In this document: positions 34,630-44,433 of the stretch, one piece after another | Layout: every line of letters begins with the position of its first letter | How positions within the stretch are numbered: position 1 is the first letter of the stretch | NCBI GenBank assembly: GCA_013152545.1 | Contig: JAADGF010000015.1 | Coordinates: 1-49,018 of the forward strand | Source: Gammaproteobacteria bacterium | Lineage (GTDB): Bacteria > Pseudomonadota > Gammaproteobacteria > SZUA-152 | DNA: 49,018 bases | Reading direction: 5' to 3' | The notes under the pieces: generated by a model | What the model saw: the letters and a program-made list of their open reading frames with translations, nothing else | Databases searched by the model: none | Told to the model about the DNA's origin: nothing | Program-made: the position numbers and the translations under genes

Positions 34630-35391
34630 CTACATTCGTAAGGCACCATCCAACCGGATTGTTTCACCGTTTAGCATGGTATTGTGATAAATGTGCAATA
34701 CTAGTTGCGCAAACTCGTGCGGATCGCCTGCTCGTTTAGGGAAAGGAATATTGGCTGTGAGTGCCTCGGTTGCGTTTGGTGGCAGGGTATCGAATAAAGG
34801 GGTTTTGAACAACCCCGGTGCGATGGTGACAACACGGATGCCAAGTCTGGAAAACTCACGGGCCAGCGGCAGGGTCATGCTTGCAATACCGCCTTTGGAG
34901 GCGGCGTATGCCGCTTGCCCAATTTGGCCATCATAAGCCGCGATAGAGGCGGTATTGATAATAATACCACGCTGGCCTTCGGTGTCGGGTTCGTTGTGTT
35001 GCATGACATTAACGGCTGCGCGGCATACGCAAAATGTGCTGATTAAATTAATCGCAATGGTTCTGGCAAACGAACTCGTTGACATTAACCCCGTTTTAGA
35101 TAATACACGCTCACTGGGGGCGACACCTGCACAGTTGAGTGCCAGGTTGATCTTGCCGAAGGTATTGGTTGCCCGTAACAGTGCGGCGTCGACGGCGGCT
35201 TCTGAGGTTACATCGGTCTCAATGAAAAGTGTTTTTTCACCCAATTGTTTGCTGATTTGGTTGCCTATGTTTTTGTTAACATCCAATAGTGTGACGCAGC
35301 CCCCTAGCTCGATAATATGTCGTGCTGTCGCCAGTCCAAGACCGGATGCGCCGCCAGTGATAAGAGCGCTAATTGTGTATGGTTGTTTCAT
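34630..35391 (-). CDS. Short-chain dehydrogenase, 3-hydroxy-2-methylbutyryl-CoA dehydrogenase-like
   Basis: 253 residues. The SDR cofactor motif TGGASGLGLATA is near residue 13-24, NCAG occurs mid-chain, and the catalytic Ser (NTASIAAYDGQIGQ) and YAASK pair are present. The AAYDGQIGQAAYAASKGGI segment and the PLFDTLPP turn match type-2 3-hydroxyacyl-CoA dehydrogenases. Those oxidise 3-hydroxy-2-methylbutyryl-CoA in isoleucine breakdown. Its place inside the Liu/Prp run supports that role. Two bases separate it from the HMG-CoA lyase gene. Confidence 0.88.
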   Translation of the reverse strand: MKQPYTISALITGGASGLGLATARHIIELGGCVTLLDVNKNIGNQISKQLGEKTLFIETDVTSEAAVDAALLRATNTFGKINLALNCAGVAPSERVLSKTGLMSTSSFARTIAINLISTFCVCRAAVNVMQHNEPDTEGQRGIIINTASIAAYDGQIGQAAYAASKGGIASMTLPLAREFSRLGIRVVTIAPGLFKTPLFDTLPPNATEALTANIPFPKRAGDPHEFAQLVLHIYHNTMLNGETIRLDGALRM

Positions 35392-35393
35392 TG

Positions 35394-36314
35394 TTAAGAC
35401 TCATTCTGTAGCCAATCCGGTATGCCGGCAATGGCAACCCGGCTGGCATTGTGGCGACCGAGTTGTTGTGTGATGTAATGGCCCGTTGTGATTACCTTTT
35501 TAAGGTTAACGCCTGTTTTTATGCCTAAACCATTGAGCATATAGATGACATCCTCGGTTGCTATGTTGCCGGAAGCGCCAGGCGCATAAGGGCAACCGCC
35601 CAATCCTGCAACTGCGCTGTCAATGCGTGTGATACCCACTTGTAAGCAGGATAAAATATTCGCCAGGGCTTGACCTCGTGTGTCGTGAAAATGCACGGCT
35701 AGTTTGTCGAGAGGCACAACACCACTAACTTGTAATACCAGTGTTTTCGCTTGTGATGCTGTTGCCACGCCGATTGTGTCGCCCAGGGATATTTCGTCGC
35801 AGCCCATGGTAAACAATTGTTTTGCCAGTTTAACCACTTGAGTCGTTGGCACTGCGTTTTCGTAAGGACAGCCAAAGGCGCAGGACAGGTAGCCGCGCAA
35901 CCAGAGTCCGTTGCACTTCGCCGTGGCGATAACTGTTTTAAATCGTTGCAGGGATTCGGCAATTGAGCAGCCAATATTTTTTTGACAAAATGTCTCCGAT
36001 GCAGCGGTAAACACCGCGATGCTATCGGCTTGAGCCGCTAACGCACGTTGCATACCGATTTCATTTGGTACCAGCGCGGAATATATTACGTTGTTGTTGC
36101 GAGTAATACCGCGAAACACATTATCTGAGTCCGCTAGTTGTGGTATATGTGCAGGGCTGACAAAACTTCCAACTTCAATGTTGCTTACCCCGGTTTTGCT
36201 GAGCTGGTTGATAAAGTTGATTTTGGTTTTTAACGTCAGTGTAGTACGTTCAAATTGCAGCCCGTCTCTGGGGGCAACTTCAATAATACGAACTTGTGAA
36301 GGGAGCGTTGGCAT
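35394..36314 (-). CDS. mvaB: Hydroxymethylglutaryl-CoA lyase
   Basis: 306 residues, TIM-barrel HMGL-like. It has IIEVAPRDGLQFE at the N-terminus, NIEVGSFVSP, SLGDTIGVATASQ, AVHFHDTRGQALAN with metal-binding His residues, and the signature GLGGCPYAPGASGNIATEDV with the active-site Cys. It cleaves HMG-CoA to acetyl-CoA and acetoacetate, the last step of the Liu route (liuE). Only 19 bases separate it from the methylglutaconyl-CoA hydratase gene, so the biotin carboxylase gene often found in this position is absent. Confidence 0.95.
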   Translation of the reverse strand: MPTLPSQVRIIEVAPRDGLQFERTTLTLKTKINFINQLSKTGVSNIEVGSFVSPAHIPQLADSDNVFRGITRNNNVIYSALVPNEIGMQRALAAQADSIAVFTAASETFCQKNIGCSIAESLQRFKTVIATAKCNGLWLRGYLSCAFGCPYENAVPTTQVVKLAKQLFTMGCDEISLGDTIGVATASQAKTLVLQVSGVVPLDKLAVHFHDTRGQALANILSCLQVGITRIDSAVAGLGGCPYAPGASGNIATEDVIYMLNGLGIKTGVNLKKVITTGHYITQQLGRHNASRVAIAGIPDWLQNES

Positions 36315-36333
36315 TTTATAAGGAGACGAGAGT

Positions 36334-37113
36334 TTATTTTATCCAATTGGGTTTGCGTTTATCCAGGAAGGCGCTCATTCCTTCACGGCCTTCATCGGAG
36401 TTGCGTATAGTAGCAATAAGTTCAGTGGTGTACTGGCTGATGTCATCAGACACACCGGCAAGTTTATGAATAAGTCGTTTACATTCCTGTTGTGCCAATG
36501 GACTGGCTTTTAATAACGTGGTGATTTCCGCTTCAATGGTATTGTCCAACGCTGCGGGTTCGATACGGTCATGTAATAATCCGAACGACAGTGCTTCATT
36601 GCTGCTAAATTTTCTGGCACTTAAGAACAGACGTTTTGCCTGTCGGGCACCGATAGCGGTGATGATGTAGGGGGAAATGACGGCTGGAACGATGCCCAGG
36701 AGTGCCTCAGTAAAGGCAAATTGGGCTGGTTTCACGCTGATCGCGATGTCACAGCATGCGATCAGGCCCAGTGCACCACCAAATGCTGAACCATTAACGC
36801 GGGCAATGGTGGGTTTGCTCAATGCGTATAGCGTGTGAAGTAATTGGGCCAGTTGCTGCGCATCAAGGCAATTGGCGGTATGATCATCATTAATCCTGGA
36901 ACGCATCCAGTTTACATCGGCACCACTGGAAAAGCTTTTGCCTTTTCCGGTCACGATGACGATGCGTATTGCATTGTCTTTATCCGCCAGGGCTAAGGCA
37001 TGCAGCAAGGCTTTTATGAGCGTGTTATCAAGTGCATTGTGTTTGTCGGGGCGATTCAGTGTCAGGGTGCAAACGCCCCGTGTGTCGGTATTCGCTAAGA
37101 GGGATTGTGTCAT
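36334..37113 (-). CDS. liuC: Methylglutaconyl-CoA hydratase (enoyl-CoA hydratase family)
   Basis: 259 residues of the crotonase fold. There is an oxyanion-hole segment GKGKSFSSGADVNWM and a second at VNGSAFGGALGLIACCDIAI. FTEALLGIVPAVISPYI is typical of the methylglutaconyl-CoA hydratase branch. In context it hydrates 3-methylglutaconyl-CoA to HMG-CoA. Eight bases separate it from the upstream carboxylase gene, indicating one transcript. Confidence 0.92.
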   Translation of the reverse strand: MTQSLLANTDTRGVCTLTLNRPDKHNALDNTLIKALLHALALADKDNAIRIVIVTGKGKSFSSGADVNWMRSRINDDHTANCLDAQQLAQLLHTLYALSKPTIARVNGSAFGGALGLIACCDIAISVKPAQFAFTEALLGIVPAVISPYIITAIGARQAKRLFLSARKFSSNEALSFGLLHDRIEPAALDNTIEAEITTLLKASPLAQQECKRLIHKLAGVSDDISQYTTELIATIRNSDEGREGMSAFLDKRKPNWIK

Positions 37114-37121
37114 GGTTCGTG

Positions 37122-38729
37122 CTACATTCTAAAGACGCCGTAATGGGTTTTTGCTATGGGGGCGTTTGCTGCGGCACGTAAACCTATTCCTAATGTGTGC
37201 CGGGTGTCTATGGGGTCAATAATGCCATCATCCCAGAGACGTGCGCTGGCATAATAAGGGTGCGATTGGGTTTTAAATTGTTGCATGATGGTGTCTTCGA
37301 ATGTTTTTTTGTCATCAGTACTCCAGGTTTTTCCCCTGGCGCTTAGTCCTGCGCCATGGATGCTGCTTAATACCGATGTGGCCATTTCACCGCCCATGAC
37401 GGAAATTCTGGCGTTTGGCCACATCCAAAGTTGCCGAGGTGAGTAGGCGCGACCACACATGGCGTAATTGCCTGCGCCAAAGGAGCCGCCAATAATGAGA
37501 GTAAATTTTGGTACTTGTGCACAGCTGACAGCCATTACCATTTTTGCACCATTTTTTGCGATGCCGCCCTGTTCAAATTGTTTGCCAACCATAAAGCCGG
37601 TGATGTTTTGCAGAAACACCAACGGTATGCCGCGTTGACTGCATAACTCGATGAAATGTGTGCCCTTGAGGCTGGACTCTGAAAATAACACACCATTATT
37701 GGCCAGAATACCCACTGGGAAGCCCTGTATTTTTGCAAAGCCACAAATCAGAGTTTGGCCGTATAGTGCTTTGAATTCATGAAATTCTGAGCCATCAACG
37801 ATACGAGTAATGATCTCGTGGGCATCGTACTGTTCTTTGGGGTTGTCGGGTATGATGCCATAAAGTTCTGCTGCTGAGTATAATGGTTCCGCCAGCGTGT
37901 TTCTGGGTAACGAATTGGCTCCACGATAATGACTGTTGGCAATAATATCTCGCGCAATTTGCAATGCGTGGCTGTCGTTTTCGGCTAAATGGTCACTCAC
38001 CCCGGAGGTGCGACAGTGCATGTCACCGCCGCCCAGTTCTTCCACTTGGGCGGTTTCTCCGGTTGCTGCTTTTACTAACTCGGGTCCACCGAGATAAATA
38101 GTTCCCTGGTTTTTTACAATAACGGTTTCATCACACATGGATGGCACATAAGCGCCCCCCGCGACACATGACCCCATTACCACTGCAACTTGTGGAATCC
38201 CCATGGCTGAAAGTCGGGACTGATTGTAATAAATACGACCAAAATGATCTCGGTCGGGAAATACTTCGTCCTGCATGGGTAAAAAGGCACCGCCGGAATC
38301 CACAAGATAAATACAAGGTAAATGATTTTGCTCTGCTATTTCCTGCGCTCGCAAATGTTTTTTCGCTGTCAATGGGTAGTAAGTGCCGCCTTTAACCGTA
38401 GCATCGTTGGCAATGATAATGGTTTCCTGGCCGTGAATAAGGCCGATCCCGGTGATAATGCCGGCACAAGGTATTTGGTTGTCATAAATGCCATGGGCGG
38501 CCAGCGCTGATAGCTCTAAAAAAATGCTTTTTTTGTCAATGAGTTGTTTGATGCGTTCGCGGGGTAATAGTTTTCCTCGGGCACTGTGTTTTTCTCTCGA
38601 TTGCTCTGAACCGCCCATGGCGACATTTTTTAATTCCGTTTTCAGGTCTTCCACCAAGGCATGCATGTGTTTTACATTGGCTTGAAACTGTGCGGCGGTG
38701 GTGTCAATTTGTGATTTTATGATTGGCAT
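37122..38729 (-). CDS. liuB: Methylcrotonyl-CoA carboxylase, carboxyltransferase (beta) subunit
   Basis: 535 residues. It shows the acyl-CoA carboxylase beta pattern: [84 protein letters not shown], and later [20 protein letters not shown] with [12 protein letters not shown]. The [13 protein letters not shown] and [14 protein letters not shown] phrases favour methylcrotonyl over propionyl substrates. It needs a biotinylated alpha subunit (LiuD), which is not encoded anywhere in this window. Confidence 0.94.
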   Translation of the reverse strand: MPIIKSQIDTTAAQFQANVKHMHALVEDLKTELKNVAMGGSEQSREKHSARGKLLPRERIKQLIDKKSIFLELSALAAHGIYDNQIPCAGIITGIGLIHGQETIIIANDATVKGGTYYPLTAKKHLRAQEIAEQNHLPCIYLVDSGGAFLPMQDEVFPDRDHFGRIYYNQSRLSAMGIPQVAVVMGSCVAGGAYVPSMCDETVIVKNQGTIYLGGPELVKAATGETAQVEELGGGDMHCRTSGVSDHLAENDSHALQIARDIIANSHYRGANSLPRNTLAEPLYSAAELYGIIPDNPKEQYDAHEIITRIVDGSEFHEFKALYGQTLICGFAKIQGFPVGILANNGVLFSESSLKGTHFIELCSQRGIPLVFLQNITGFMVGKQFEQGGIAKNGAKMVMAVSCAQVPKFTLIIGGSFGAGNYAMCGRAYSPRQLWMWPNARISVMGGEMATSVLSSIHGAGLSARGKTWSTDDKKTFEDTIMQQFKTQSHPYYASARLWDDGIIDPIDTRHTLGIGLRAAANAPIAKTHYGVFRM

Positions 38730-38804
38730 CGGTTGTCTTAAAGTTTATCTTATGTTGTTGGTTTTCCATTTGATGAATTATTCACTTTAGCGGTAATGCA
38801 GCCA

Positions 38805-39995
38805 TTAGGTCATTTCCACTGCAATGGCAGTTGCTTCTCCACCGCCGATACACAATGTCGCAATGCCGCGTTTAAGCTGGCGTTGTTGTAGCGCATGAAT
38901 AAGTGTTACCACGATGCGTGCGCCAGAGGCGCCGATGGGGTGACCTAATGCACAGGCACCTCCGTTGACATTAACTTTGCTATGATCCAGTTTTAAATCG
39001 AGCATGGCTGCCATTGTGACCACTGCAAATGCTTCGTTAATTTCATATAAATCCACATCACTGTCGCTCCAGCCGGTGCATTTATATAATGCCTTGACGG
39101 CCTGTATAGGTGCGGTGGTAAAGTTTTCAGGGGCTTGTGCAACGCTGGTGTGAGCGACGATGCTGGCTAGCGGTGTTATGTTGCTGTTGGTCGCATCAGA
39201 GCGTTTCATCAATATTATTGCCGCTGCACCATCTGAAATTGAGGAGGAATTGGCGGCGGTTACGCTGCCGCCAGTATTACGAAAAACAGGTTTTAGTTGG
39301 GGTATTTTATCAATCTTAGCTTTATGGGGGTGCTCGTCTTTGTCAATGCGTGTTTCGTTTCCTTTGATGGTGACGGTTAATGGTGTGATCTCCTGGTTAA
39401 ACTGGCCGGACTCAATGGCACGTTTAGCACGTGTTAGCGATTCAATGGCAAATGCATCCTGTTGTTCCCGGCTAAATCCATATTGATCTGCGCAATATTC
39501 TGCAAAATGGCCCATTAGTTGATTGTCGGCTGCATTTTCCAAGCCGTCGAAAAACAAGTGATCAATCAGACGTTGATGACCGAGTCGGTAGCCATCGCGC
39601 GCTTTCGGTAACAAGTAGGGCGCATTGCTCATGGATTCCATGCCAGCTGCAATGATGCGATGGCTGCTGCCAGCTTTAATCATGTCGTGGGCCAGCATAA
39701 TGCTTTTCATTGCCGAGCCGCAGACTTTGTTGATCGTGGTGCAATGCACCTTATGCGGTAAACCTGCTAATAAAGCGGCCTGCCGGGCGGGTGCCTGACC
39801 CACGCCAGCGGCTAACACGCAACCCATTAATAATTCATCAATGCTGTCAGGGTCAATACTCGCATCAGCCACGACGGCTTTGATGACATTACTGCCAAGC
39901 TCAGGTGCAGAAAGTGTGGATAAGGCGCCTTGCAGGCTACCCAGCGGGGTGCGGCGGGCTGCGACGATGACAATATTGTCGGTTATATTGCGCAT
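38805..39995 (-). CDS. Acetyl-CoA acetyltransferase (thiolase)
   Basis: About 396 residues. The nucleophilic Cys is in TTINKVCGSAMKSI. The remaining active site is in YEINEAFAVVTMAA, NVNGGACALGHPIGASGAR and the final CIGGGEATAIAVE. It splits acetoacetyl-CoA to two acetyl-CoA, or handles 2-methylacetoacetyl-CoA from isoleucine. ATG 39995 (MRNITDN) is chosen for family length. GTG 40025 has a better ribosome-binding site (GAAAGAAG) and would overlap the dehydrogenase stop by 17 bases, so coupling is possible. Confidence 0.94.
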   Translation of the reverse strand: MRNITDNIVIVAARRTPLGSLQGALSTLSAPELGSNVIKAVVADASIDPDSIDELLMGCVLAAGVGQAPARQAALLAGLPHKVHCTTINKVCGSAMKSIMLAHDMIKAGSSHRIIAAGMESMSNAPYLLPKARDGYRLGHQRLIDHLFFDGLENAADNQLMGHFAEYCADQYGFSREQQDAFAIESLTRAKRAIESGQFNQEITPLTVTIKGNETRIDKDEHPHKAKIDKIPQLKPVFRNTGGSVTAANSSSISDGAAAIILMKRSDATNSNITPLASIVAHTSVAQAPENFTTAPIQAVKALYKCTGWSDSDVDLYEINEAFAVVTMAAMLDLKLDHSKVNVNGGACALGHPIGASGARIVVTLIHALQQRQLKRGIATLCIGGGEATAIAVEMT

Positions 39996-40008
39996 GTTTG
40001 TGCTACGG

Positions 40009-41169
40009 TTAGTGGGAGTGTTCACTGGCTTCTTTCAGTAGTTCACGGGCGATGATCAAACGACGAATTTCGTTGGTGCCACCCCCAATTTCATAAATTT
40101 TTGCGTCGCGCAGTAAGCGTCCGGGAGTGTTGTCATTCATATAACCACGGCCGCCCATGATTTGAATGGCGTCAAGCGAAAGCTGCACGGCGGCTTGCGA
40201 CGTAAATAAGCAAGCCGCCGCTGCATCGCGTCCAATGGTACGGTTGTTATTGTCAAATTGTTCAGCAACTCGGTAAACAAATGATCGGGATGCTTCCAGT
40301 TGGGTGTACATGTCAGCCAGTTTGGCTTGTATCATTTGAAAATTACCGATGGCTTGTCCAAACTGTTGTCGTTGGTTAGCATAGGGAACGGCAATATCTA
40401 GCGCTGTTTGCATGATGCCCAAGGGTCCACCGCACAAAATAAGGCGCTCCGAATTTAATCCTGACATTAATACGCTGACGCCTTGATTAACATCGCCCAA
40501 TACATTGTGCTCAGGTATTTCGCAGTTTTCAAAATAAAGTTCACAGTTTCCAGCGCCGCGCATTCCCAGCTTGTCAATTTTATCGCCGGTACTGAATCCT
40601 TTCATATCTTGCTCCACTAAAAAGGCAGTAATCGAGTGAGAGCCAGCCTCTTTTTTGTCAGCGGTGCGCATATACACGATGAGCACCCCGGCATCGGGTC
40701 CATTGGTGATCCAGCGTTTCACGCCATTAGCGATCCAGACGTTACCTTTTTTTTCGGCATGGCAGCTCATTGATCCAATCACATCAGAGCCAGCGTCAGG
40801 TTCTGACATAGCCAGTGCGCCTAAATGATTTCCTGAAATAAGTTCCGGCAAGTACTTTTTACGTTGTTTATCAGTACCATGTTTATAAAGATTGTCGACA
40901 CAAATATTGGAGTGAGCAGCGTAGGAAAACCCTACTGTGCCCGAAGCACGTGAGAGTTCTTCAGTAACGATGACGTGTGCGAGATAAGAGAGTGCTTCGC
41001 CGCCATATATTTTAGGTACGGTAATGCCCAGCAGACGTTGTTCGCCTAACTTGCGCCACAGTGTTAAGGGTATTGTGTCGCTTCGGTCGATTTGGGCGGC
41101 GATGGGGGCGACTTCCGCTGCTGCAAATTCGCGAACTTTTTGTCTGAGCTTTTCTATTTTTTTATTCAT
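40009..41169 (-). CDS. liuA: Isovaleryl-CoA dehydrogenase
   Basis: 386 residues of the acyl-CoA dehydrogenase family. It has GLGALAMSEPDAGSD-like FAD contacts (LGALAMSEPDAGSDVIGS), the KRWITNGPDAGVLIVYM stretch, GLNSERLILCGGPLGIMQ typical of isovaleryl-CoA dehydrogenases, and the C-terminal YEIGGGTNEIRRLIIAREL. It oxidises isovaleryl-CoA to 3-methylcrotonyl-CoA and passes electrons to ETF. The gene order IVD, thiolase, MCC beta and hydratase resembles the Liu cluster with a thiolase inserted. Confidence 0.94.
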   Translation of the reverse strand: MNKKIEKLRQKVREFAAAEVAPIAAQIDRSDTIPLTLWRKLGEQRLLGITVPKIYGGEALSYLAHVIVTEELSRASGTVGFSYAAHSNICVDNLYKHGTDKQRKKYLPELISGNHLGALAMSEPDAGSDVIGSMSCHAEKKGNVWIANGVKRWITNGPDAGVLIVYMRTADKKEAGSHSITAFLVEQDMKGFSTGDKIDKLGMRGAGNCELYFENCEIPEHNVLGDVNQGVSVLMSGLNSERLILCGGPLGIMQTALDIAVPYANQRQQFGQAIGNFQMIQAKLADMYTQLEASRSFVYRVAEQFDNNNRTIGRDAAAACLFTSQAAVQLSLDAIQIMGGRGYMNDNTPGRLLRDAKIYEIGGGTNEIRRLIIARELLKEASEHSH

Positions 41170-41192
41170 ACTGGTTGTCTATACTGTTTTTT

Positions 41193-41696
41193 CTACACTA
41201 ATTGTCTAAATGCTTTGGTTGCCTCGTCCGGGCGGTCGCTACGATAAGCCAGGAGGGCAACGAGTTGTGCTTCGGCAGTTTTTTCATTATTCACAAATAT
41301 GTCGCAACTCAGGCTGTATTTTTTTTCACCCTTGATATTGCTAACATGGGCATGAAGCTCAATTGTTTGTGTTATTGCCGATGGTTTTAAAAACCGTATA
41401 TTCATCGCACCTGTTGCAAACAGGTAATCAGGCTTAGAGCCCAATGCCCGGTTTTCGTTACGCATGGCGGTTGCCATTGCCGTTGCGATACAGTGGCAAT
41501 CAACAATTGTTGCAATAATGCCGCCGCAGGTTACATTTGCCCACCCCTGATGGCAGGGTTTAGCCTGCCATCGGCATTTGGCTATTTCCCCATCCCAATA
41601 GCTGCGTATTTGCAGGCCCTGCTCATTGCTCGCACCACAGCCAAAACAGAGTTTGTCAGGCATATAATCCTGAAAATAGTGTTTGTCGACCTTCAT
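41193..41696 (-). CDS. PaaI-type hot-dog thioesterase
   Basis: 167 residues. CFGCGASNEQGLQIRSYWDG is followed by CHQGWANVTCGGIIATIVDCH, the hot-dog core of PaaI/4HBT-type thioesterases, then a beta sheet ending in AEAQLVALLAY. It could hydrolyse acyl-CoA that builds up in the branched-chain route; the substrate is not known. ATG 41696 is preferred because AGAGGA lies six to eleven bases upstream; ATG 41714 is the alternative. 23 bases separate it from the dehydrogenase gene. Confidence 0.8.
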   Translation of the reverse strand: MKVDKHYFQDYMPDKLCFGCGASNEQGLQIRSYWDGEIAKCRWQAKPCHQGWANVTCGGIIATIVDCHCIATAMATAMRNENRALGSKPDYLFATGAMNIRFLKPSAITQTIELHAHVSNIKGEKKYSLSCDIFVNNEKTAEAQLVALLAYRSDRPDEATKAFRQLV

Positions 41697-41773
41697 CCAG
41701 TCCTCTTTGTGCATTGCTGTGCCGGGTGGGTTTATCGCTGGTCAAATTTTTTTCAAATGTACTTTTTCGCGAG

Positions 41774-41854
41774 TTAAGAGCGTGCATACTCTTTCATCTG
41801 GGTCTGCCAGGAATTCAGTGCTGCGATTTTTGTAACGGGTATGCTGTTTTGCAT
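41774..41854 (-). CDS. Possible 26-residue ORF abutting the HPPD stop
   Basis: The ATG directly follows the TAA of the dioxygenase gene with no gap (TAAATG). It reads MQNSIPVTKIAALNSWQTQM then KEYARS and a stop. It could be a translationally coupled small protein or the remnant of a lost gene's start. No ribosome-binding site other than translational coupling is evident. Confidence 0.3.
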   Translation of the reverse strand: MQNSIPVTKIAALNSWQTQMKEYARS

Positions 41855-42919
41855 TTATATAACGCCTCTTCGTTTCTGATCCAGTTCAATTGACTCAAAC
41901 AATGCTTGAAAATTTCCTTCGCCAAAACCTTGATTACCTTTGCGTTGGATGATTTCAAAAAATATGGGCCCAATCACCGTTTCAGTAAAAATTTGCAGTA
42001 GTACACTTTTGCTATCCGGTGCATCGCCATCAATGAGTATTCTGTTTTGCTTTAGTCTGTCAATGTCTTCACGGTGCTTGGGTAAACGTTGCGCTATTGC
42101 GTCGTAATAGCTGTCAGGTACATCCAAAAATGTAATATTGTTCTTTCTGAGTGATTCTACTGTGTGGTATATGTTTTCCGTGCCTAAGGCGATGTGTTGA
42201 ATACCCTCGCCATGGTAGGCATTGAGATATTCCTGTATTTGTGATTTGTTGTCGGATGGTTCGTTAATGGGGATTCGAATTTTGCCACAGGGGCTAGTCA
42301 TTGCGCGGGATTTTAGTCCGGTGTGTTCGCCTTTGATATCAAAATAACGTGTTTCCTTAAAGCCGAACAGATGTTCATAAAAATGTGCCCATTGCTGCAT
42401 GCGTCCCTGATGAACATTATGCGTTAAGTGGTCAATGTATTGTATGCCTGCGCCGACGGGGTTCTGGTCTATACCCGCGATGGGAATAAAGTCCACATCA
42501 TAAATTGATTGTTCGCCATAGCGGTCAACAAGATAAATCATGCTGCCCCCGATGCCTTGTATGGCAGGAATGTTCAATTCCATGGGGCCCGCGAGGCTTT
42601 GGTGAGGTTGAGCGTTTCGCTTTAGGACGTAATTATAGGCGTTGGCGGCATCCTTAACTCTTATTGCAAAAGCGCAGACTGAGGGGCCATGAATTTTAGC
42701 AAAAGCCTGTGCAAAACTGTCTGGCTCGTGGTTAATGATGAAATTAACACCACCTTGTTTATAAAGAATGACATTTTTTGAGCGATGGTGTGCAACTGCA
42801 GTGAAGCCCATGTTTAAAAATAATGACGCCAAGCGACGGGTGTCGGGAGCGGTGTATTCTACAAACTCGAAACCATCAGTACCGATTGGGTTAGTGACGG
42901 AATTGTTTTTAGTCATCAT
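41855..42919 (-). CDS. hpd: 4-hydroxyphenylpyruvate dioxygenase
   Basis: 354 residues, two VOC domains. Iron ligands fit His in QYIDHLTHNV, His in IQHIALGTENIY and Glu in GPIFFEIIQRKG. The C-terminal FGEGNFQALFESIELDQKRRG matches the family's gating helix. It converts 4-hydroxyphenylpyruvate to homogentisate in tyrosine catabolism. No homogentisate dioxygenase or later enzyme follows here, so the product is either degraded by genes elsewhere or polymerises to pyomelanin. It heads the leftward run and faces leucine dehydrogenase across a 313-bp promoter region. Confidence 0.96.
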   Translation of the reverse strand: MMTKNNSVTNPIGTDGFEFVEYTAPDTRRLASLFLNMGFTAVAHHRSKNVILYKQGGVNFIINHEPDSFAQAFAKIHGPSVCAFAIRVKDAANAYNYVLKRNAQPHQSLAGPMELNIPAIQGIGGSMIYLVDRYGEQSIYDVDFIPIAGIDQNPVGAGIQYIDHLTHNVHQGRMQQWAHFYEHLFGFKETRYFDIKGEHTGLKSRAMTSPCGKIRIPINEPSDNKSQIQEYLNAYHGEGIQHIALGTENIYHTVESLRKNNITFLDVPDSYYDAIAQRLPKHREDIDRLKQNRILIDGDAPDSKSVLLQIFTETVIGPIFFEIIQRKGNQGFGEGNFQALFESIELDQKRRGVI

Positions 42920-43232
42920 CGGAGGGTTGCCCTGGCATTGACATCGGTAAAGGAAAATACAGTGTTTAACGTGTGTAACAGGTGTTTGTACATGGTCATG
43001 TTAATAATGTTGGACTAACATCAAATAAGGCACTATTGGTTAACGTAATATTAGCTAAAGTATTCCAAAAAAATAGCGGATTGATGTTAGCTTTTCTTTA
43101 AATTTACCGGCAGATAAAAAATTGACAGTAATAACGTCATTATTTGAGTATAGGAAATAATTTAAGCAAAGTGAATTTTGGTCGATTACTTTTAAGTAAC
43201 AAACTTATTTACAGTGATGAAAGAAGCCGCTT
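42920..43232. promoter_or_regulatory. Divergent promoter region of the amino-acid catabolic island
   Basis: An AT-rich spacer between hpd (left) and leucine dehydrogenase (right). A good -35-like TTGACA lies at 43122-43127 inside a near-palindrome around AATAACGTCATTATT, with TATAGG at 43149 that is too far for a standard spacer. The region is the natural place for a common regulator, but no binding site was identified with certainty. Confidence 0.4.
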
Positions 43233-44288
43233 ATGCTGCAAAAAGTGATTTATAAACACGATTTATTCCAAACCTCGGAAGCACTACAGTTTGGTGACAT
43301 TCATATCAAAACAGATCCAGCCACCGGTTTGCGCGCGATTATTGCCATTCATAACACTCGCCTTGGGCCTGCATTAGGCGGTTGCCGTTTTGTGTCGTAT
43401 GAATCTGCCGACGATGCGTTGCTGGATGCGATGCGCCTGGCTCAGGGGATGAGTTATAAGGCGGCAATGTCTGGTATTGCGCATGGTGGTGGTAAATCGG
43501 TCATTGTAAAGCCCGACGTTGTCCAGGACCGGGCTTTGTTGTTTCGGTCATTTGGTCAGTTTGTAGATTCTCTGAGTGGGCGCTATATTACGGCGGTTGA
43601 CAGCGGCACCAATGTGAATGACATGGATGTTATTGCCTCACAAACCAAGCACGTTGTTAGTACTTCCAGCAGTGCTGGTGGCAAAGGTGATCCGTCACCT
43701 TATACGGCATTAGGTGTGTTACACGGTATTCAAGCAGCTGTATTACATCGGTTACATAAGGATAGCTTGGAGGGGGTTCATGTTGCCATACAAGGGGCTG
43801 GTAATGTGGGGTATCATTTGGCTAAACAGTTGTCCTCGCTGGGTGTGAAAATTACGATTTGTGATCCCAAAAGTACTGCTACACAGCGATTTTCCAATGA
43901 GTTTGATGCTGTTGTGGTCAATCGGGCGCATATTTACGACGTGGCTTGCGATGTGTTTGCACCCTGTGCCCGGGGTGCGATTTTAGATGCAAATTCTGTT
44001 GCCCGCCTTAAGGCGGTTATTGTTGCTGGCGGTGCTAATAATCAGTTGGCTACTCCTGAAGTGGCACAACAATTATACGATAAAAATATTTTATATGCCC
44101 CTGACTATGTTATTAATGCCGGTGGGCTAATTCATGTATCGCTGGATGATGAAAACCTCATCACGCAAAAAGTGAGTCACATACGAGAGACACTTATGGG
44201 TATTTTTGAGCGCTCAGCAAGTGAAAAACAACCCACCAGCCGTGTAGCGGATCGCATCGCACAGGAAATAATTGATCAGGCGGGCTAG
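43233..44288 (+). CDS. Leucine dehydrogenase (Glu/Leu/Phe/Val dehydrogenase family)
   Basis: 351 residues. The substrate-binding LGPALGGCRF and MSYKAAMSGIAHGGGKSVI (Lys 76 and catalytic Lys 88) are followed by an NAD-binding Rossmann motif GAGNVGYHLAKQL. The length and the GGGKSVI pattern match leucine dehydrogenases rather than glutamate dehydrogenases. It deaminates leucine, isoleucine and valine to the 2-oxo acids used by the dehydrogenase encoded next. ATG 43233 is preceded by GAAAGAAG. Confidence 0.92.
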   Translation: MLQKVIYKHDLFQTSEALQFGDIHIKTDPATGLRAIIAIHNTRLGPALGGCRFVSYESADDALLDAMRLAQGMSYKAAMSGIAHGGGKSVIVKPDVVQDRALLFRSFGQFVDSLSGRYITAVDSGTNVNDMDVIASQTKHVVSTSSSAGGKGDPSPYTALGVLHGIQAAVLHRLHKDSLEGVHVAIQGAGNVGYHLAKQLSSLGVKITICDPKSTATQRFSNEFDAVVVNRAHIYDVACDVFAPCARGAILDANSVARLKAVIVAGGANNQLATPEVAQQLYDKNILYAPDYVINAGGLIHVSLDDENLITQKVSHIRETLMGIFERSASEKQPTSRVADRIAQEIIDQAG

Positions 44289-44433
44289 GCTTTGATGAGG
44301 GGAGAGTTTGCTAACTTCGAACGGTTTAGTTTGTATTTTATAGGTATTGGCAAATTGTAGGCGTTTAATGCAATTCGTATTGATCTGATTTTGTTTGTTT
44401 TTATAGTATCCACTGATACCGGGGTTATTTGTC

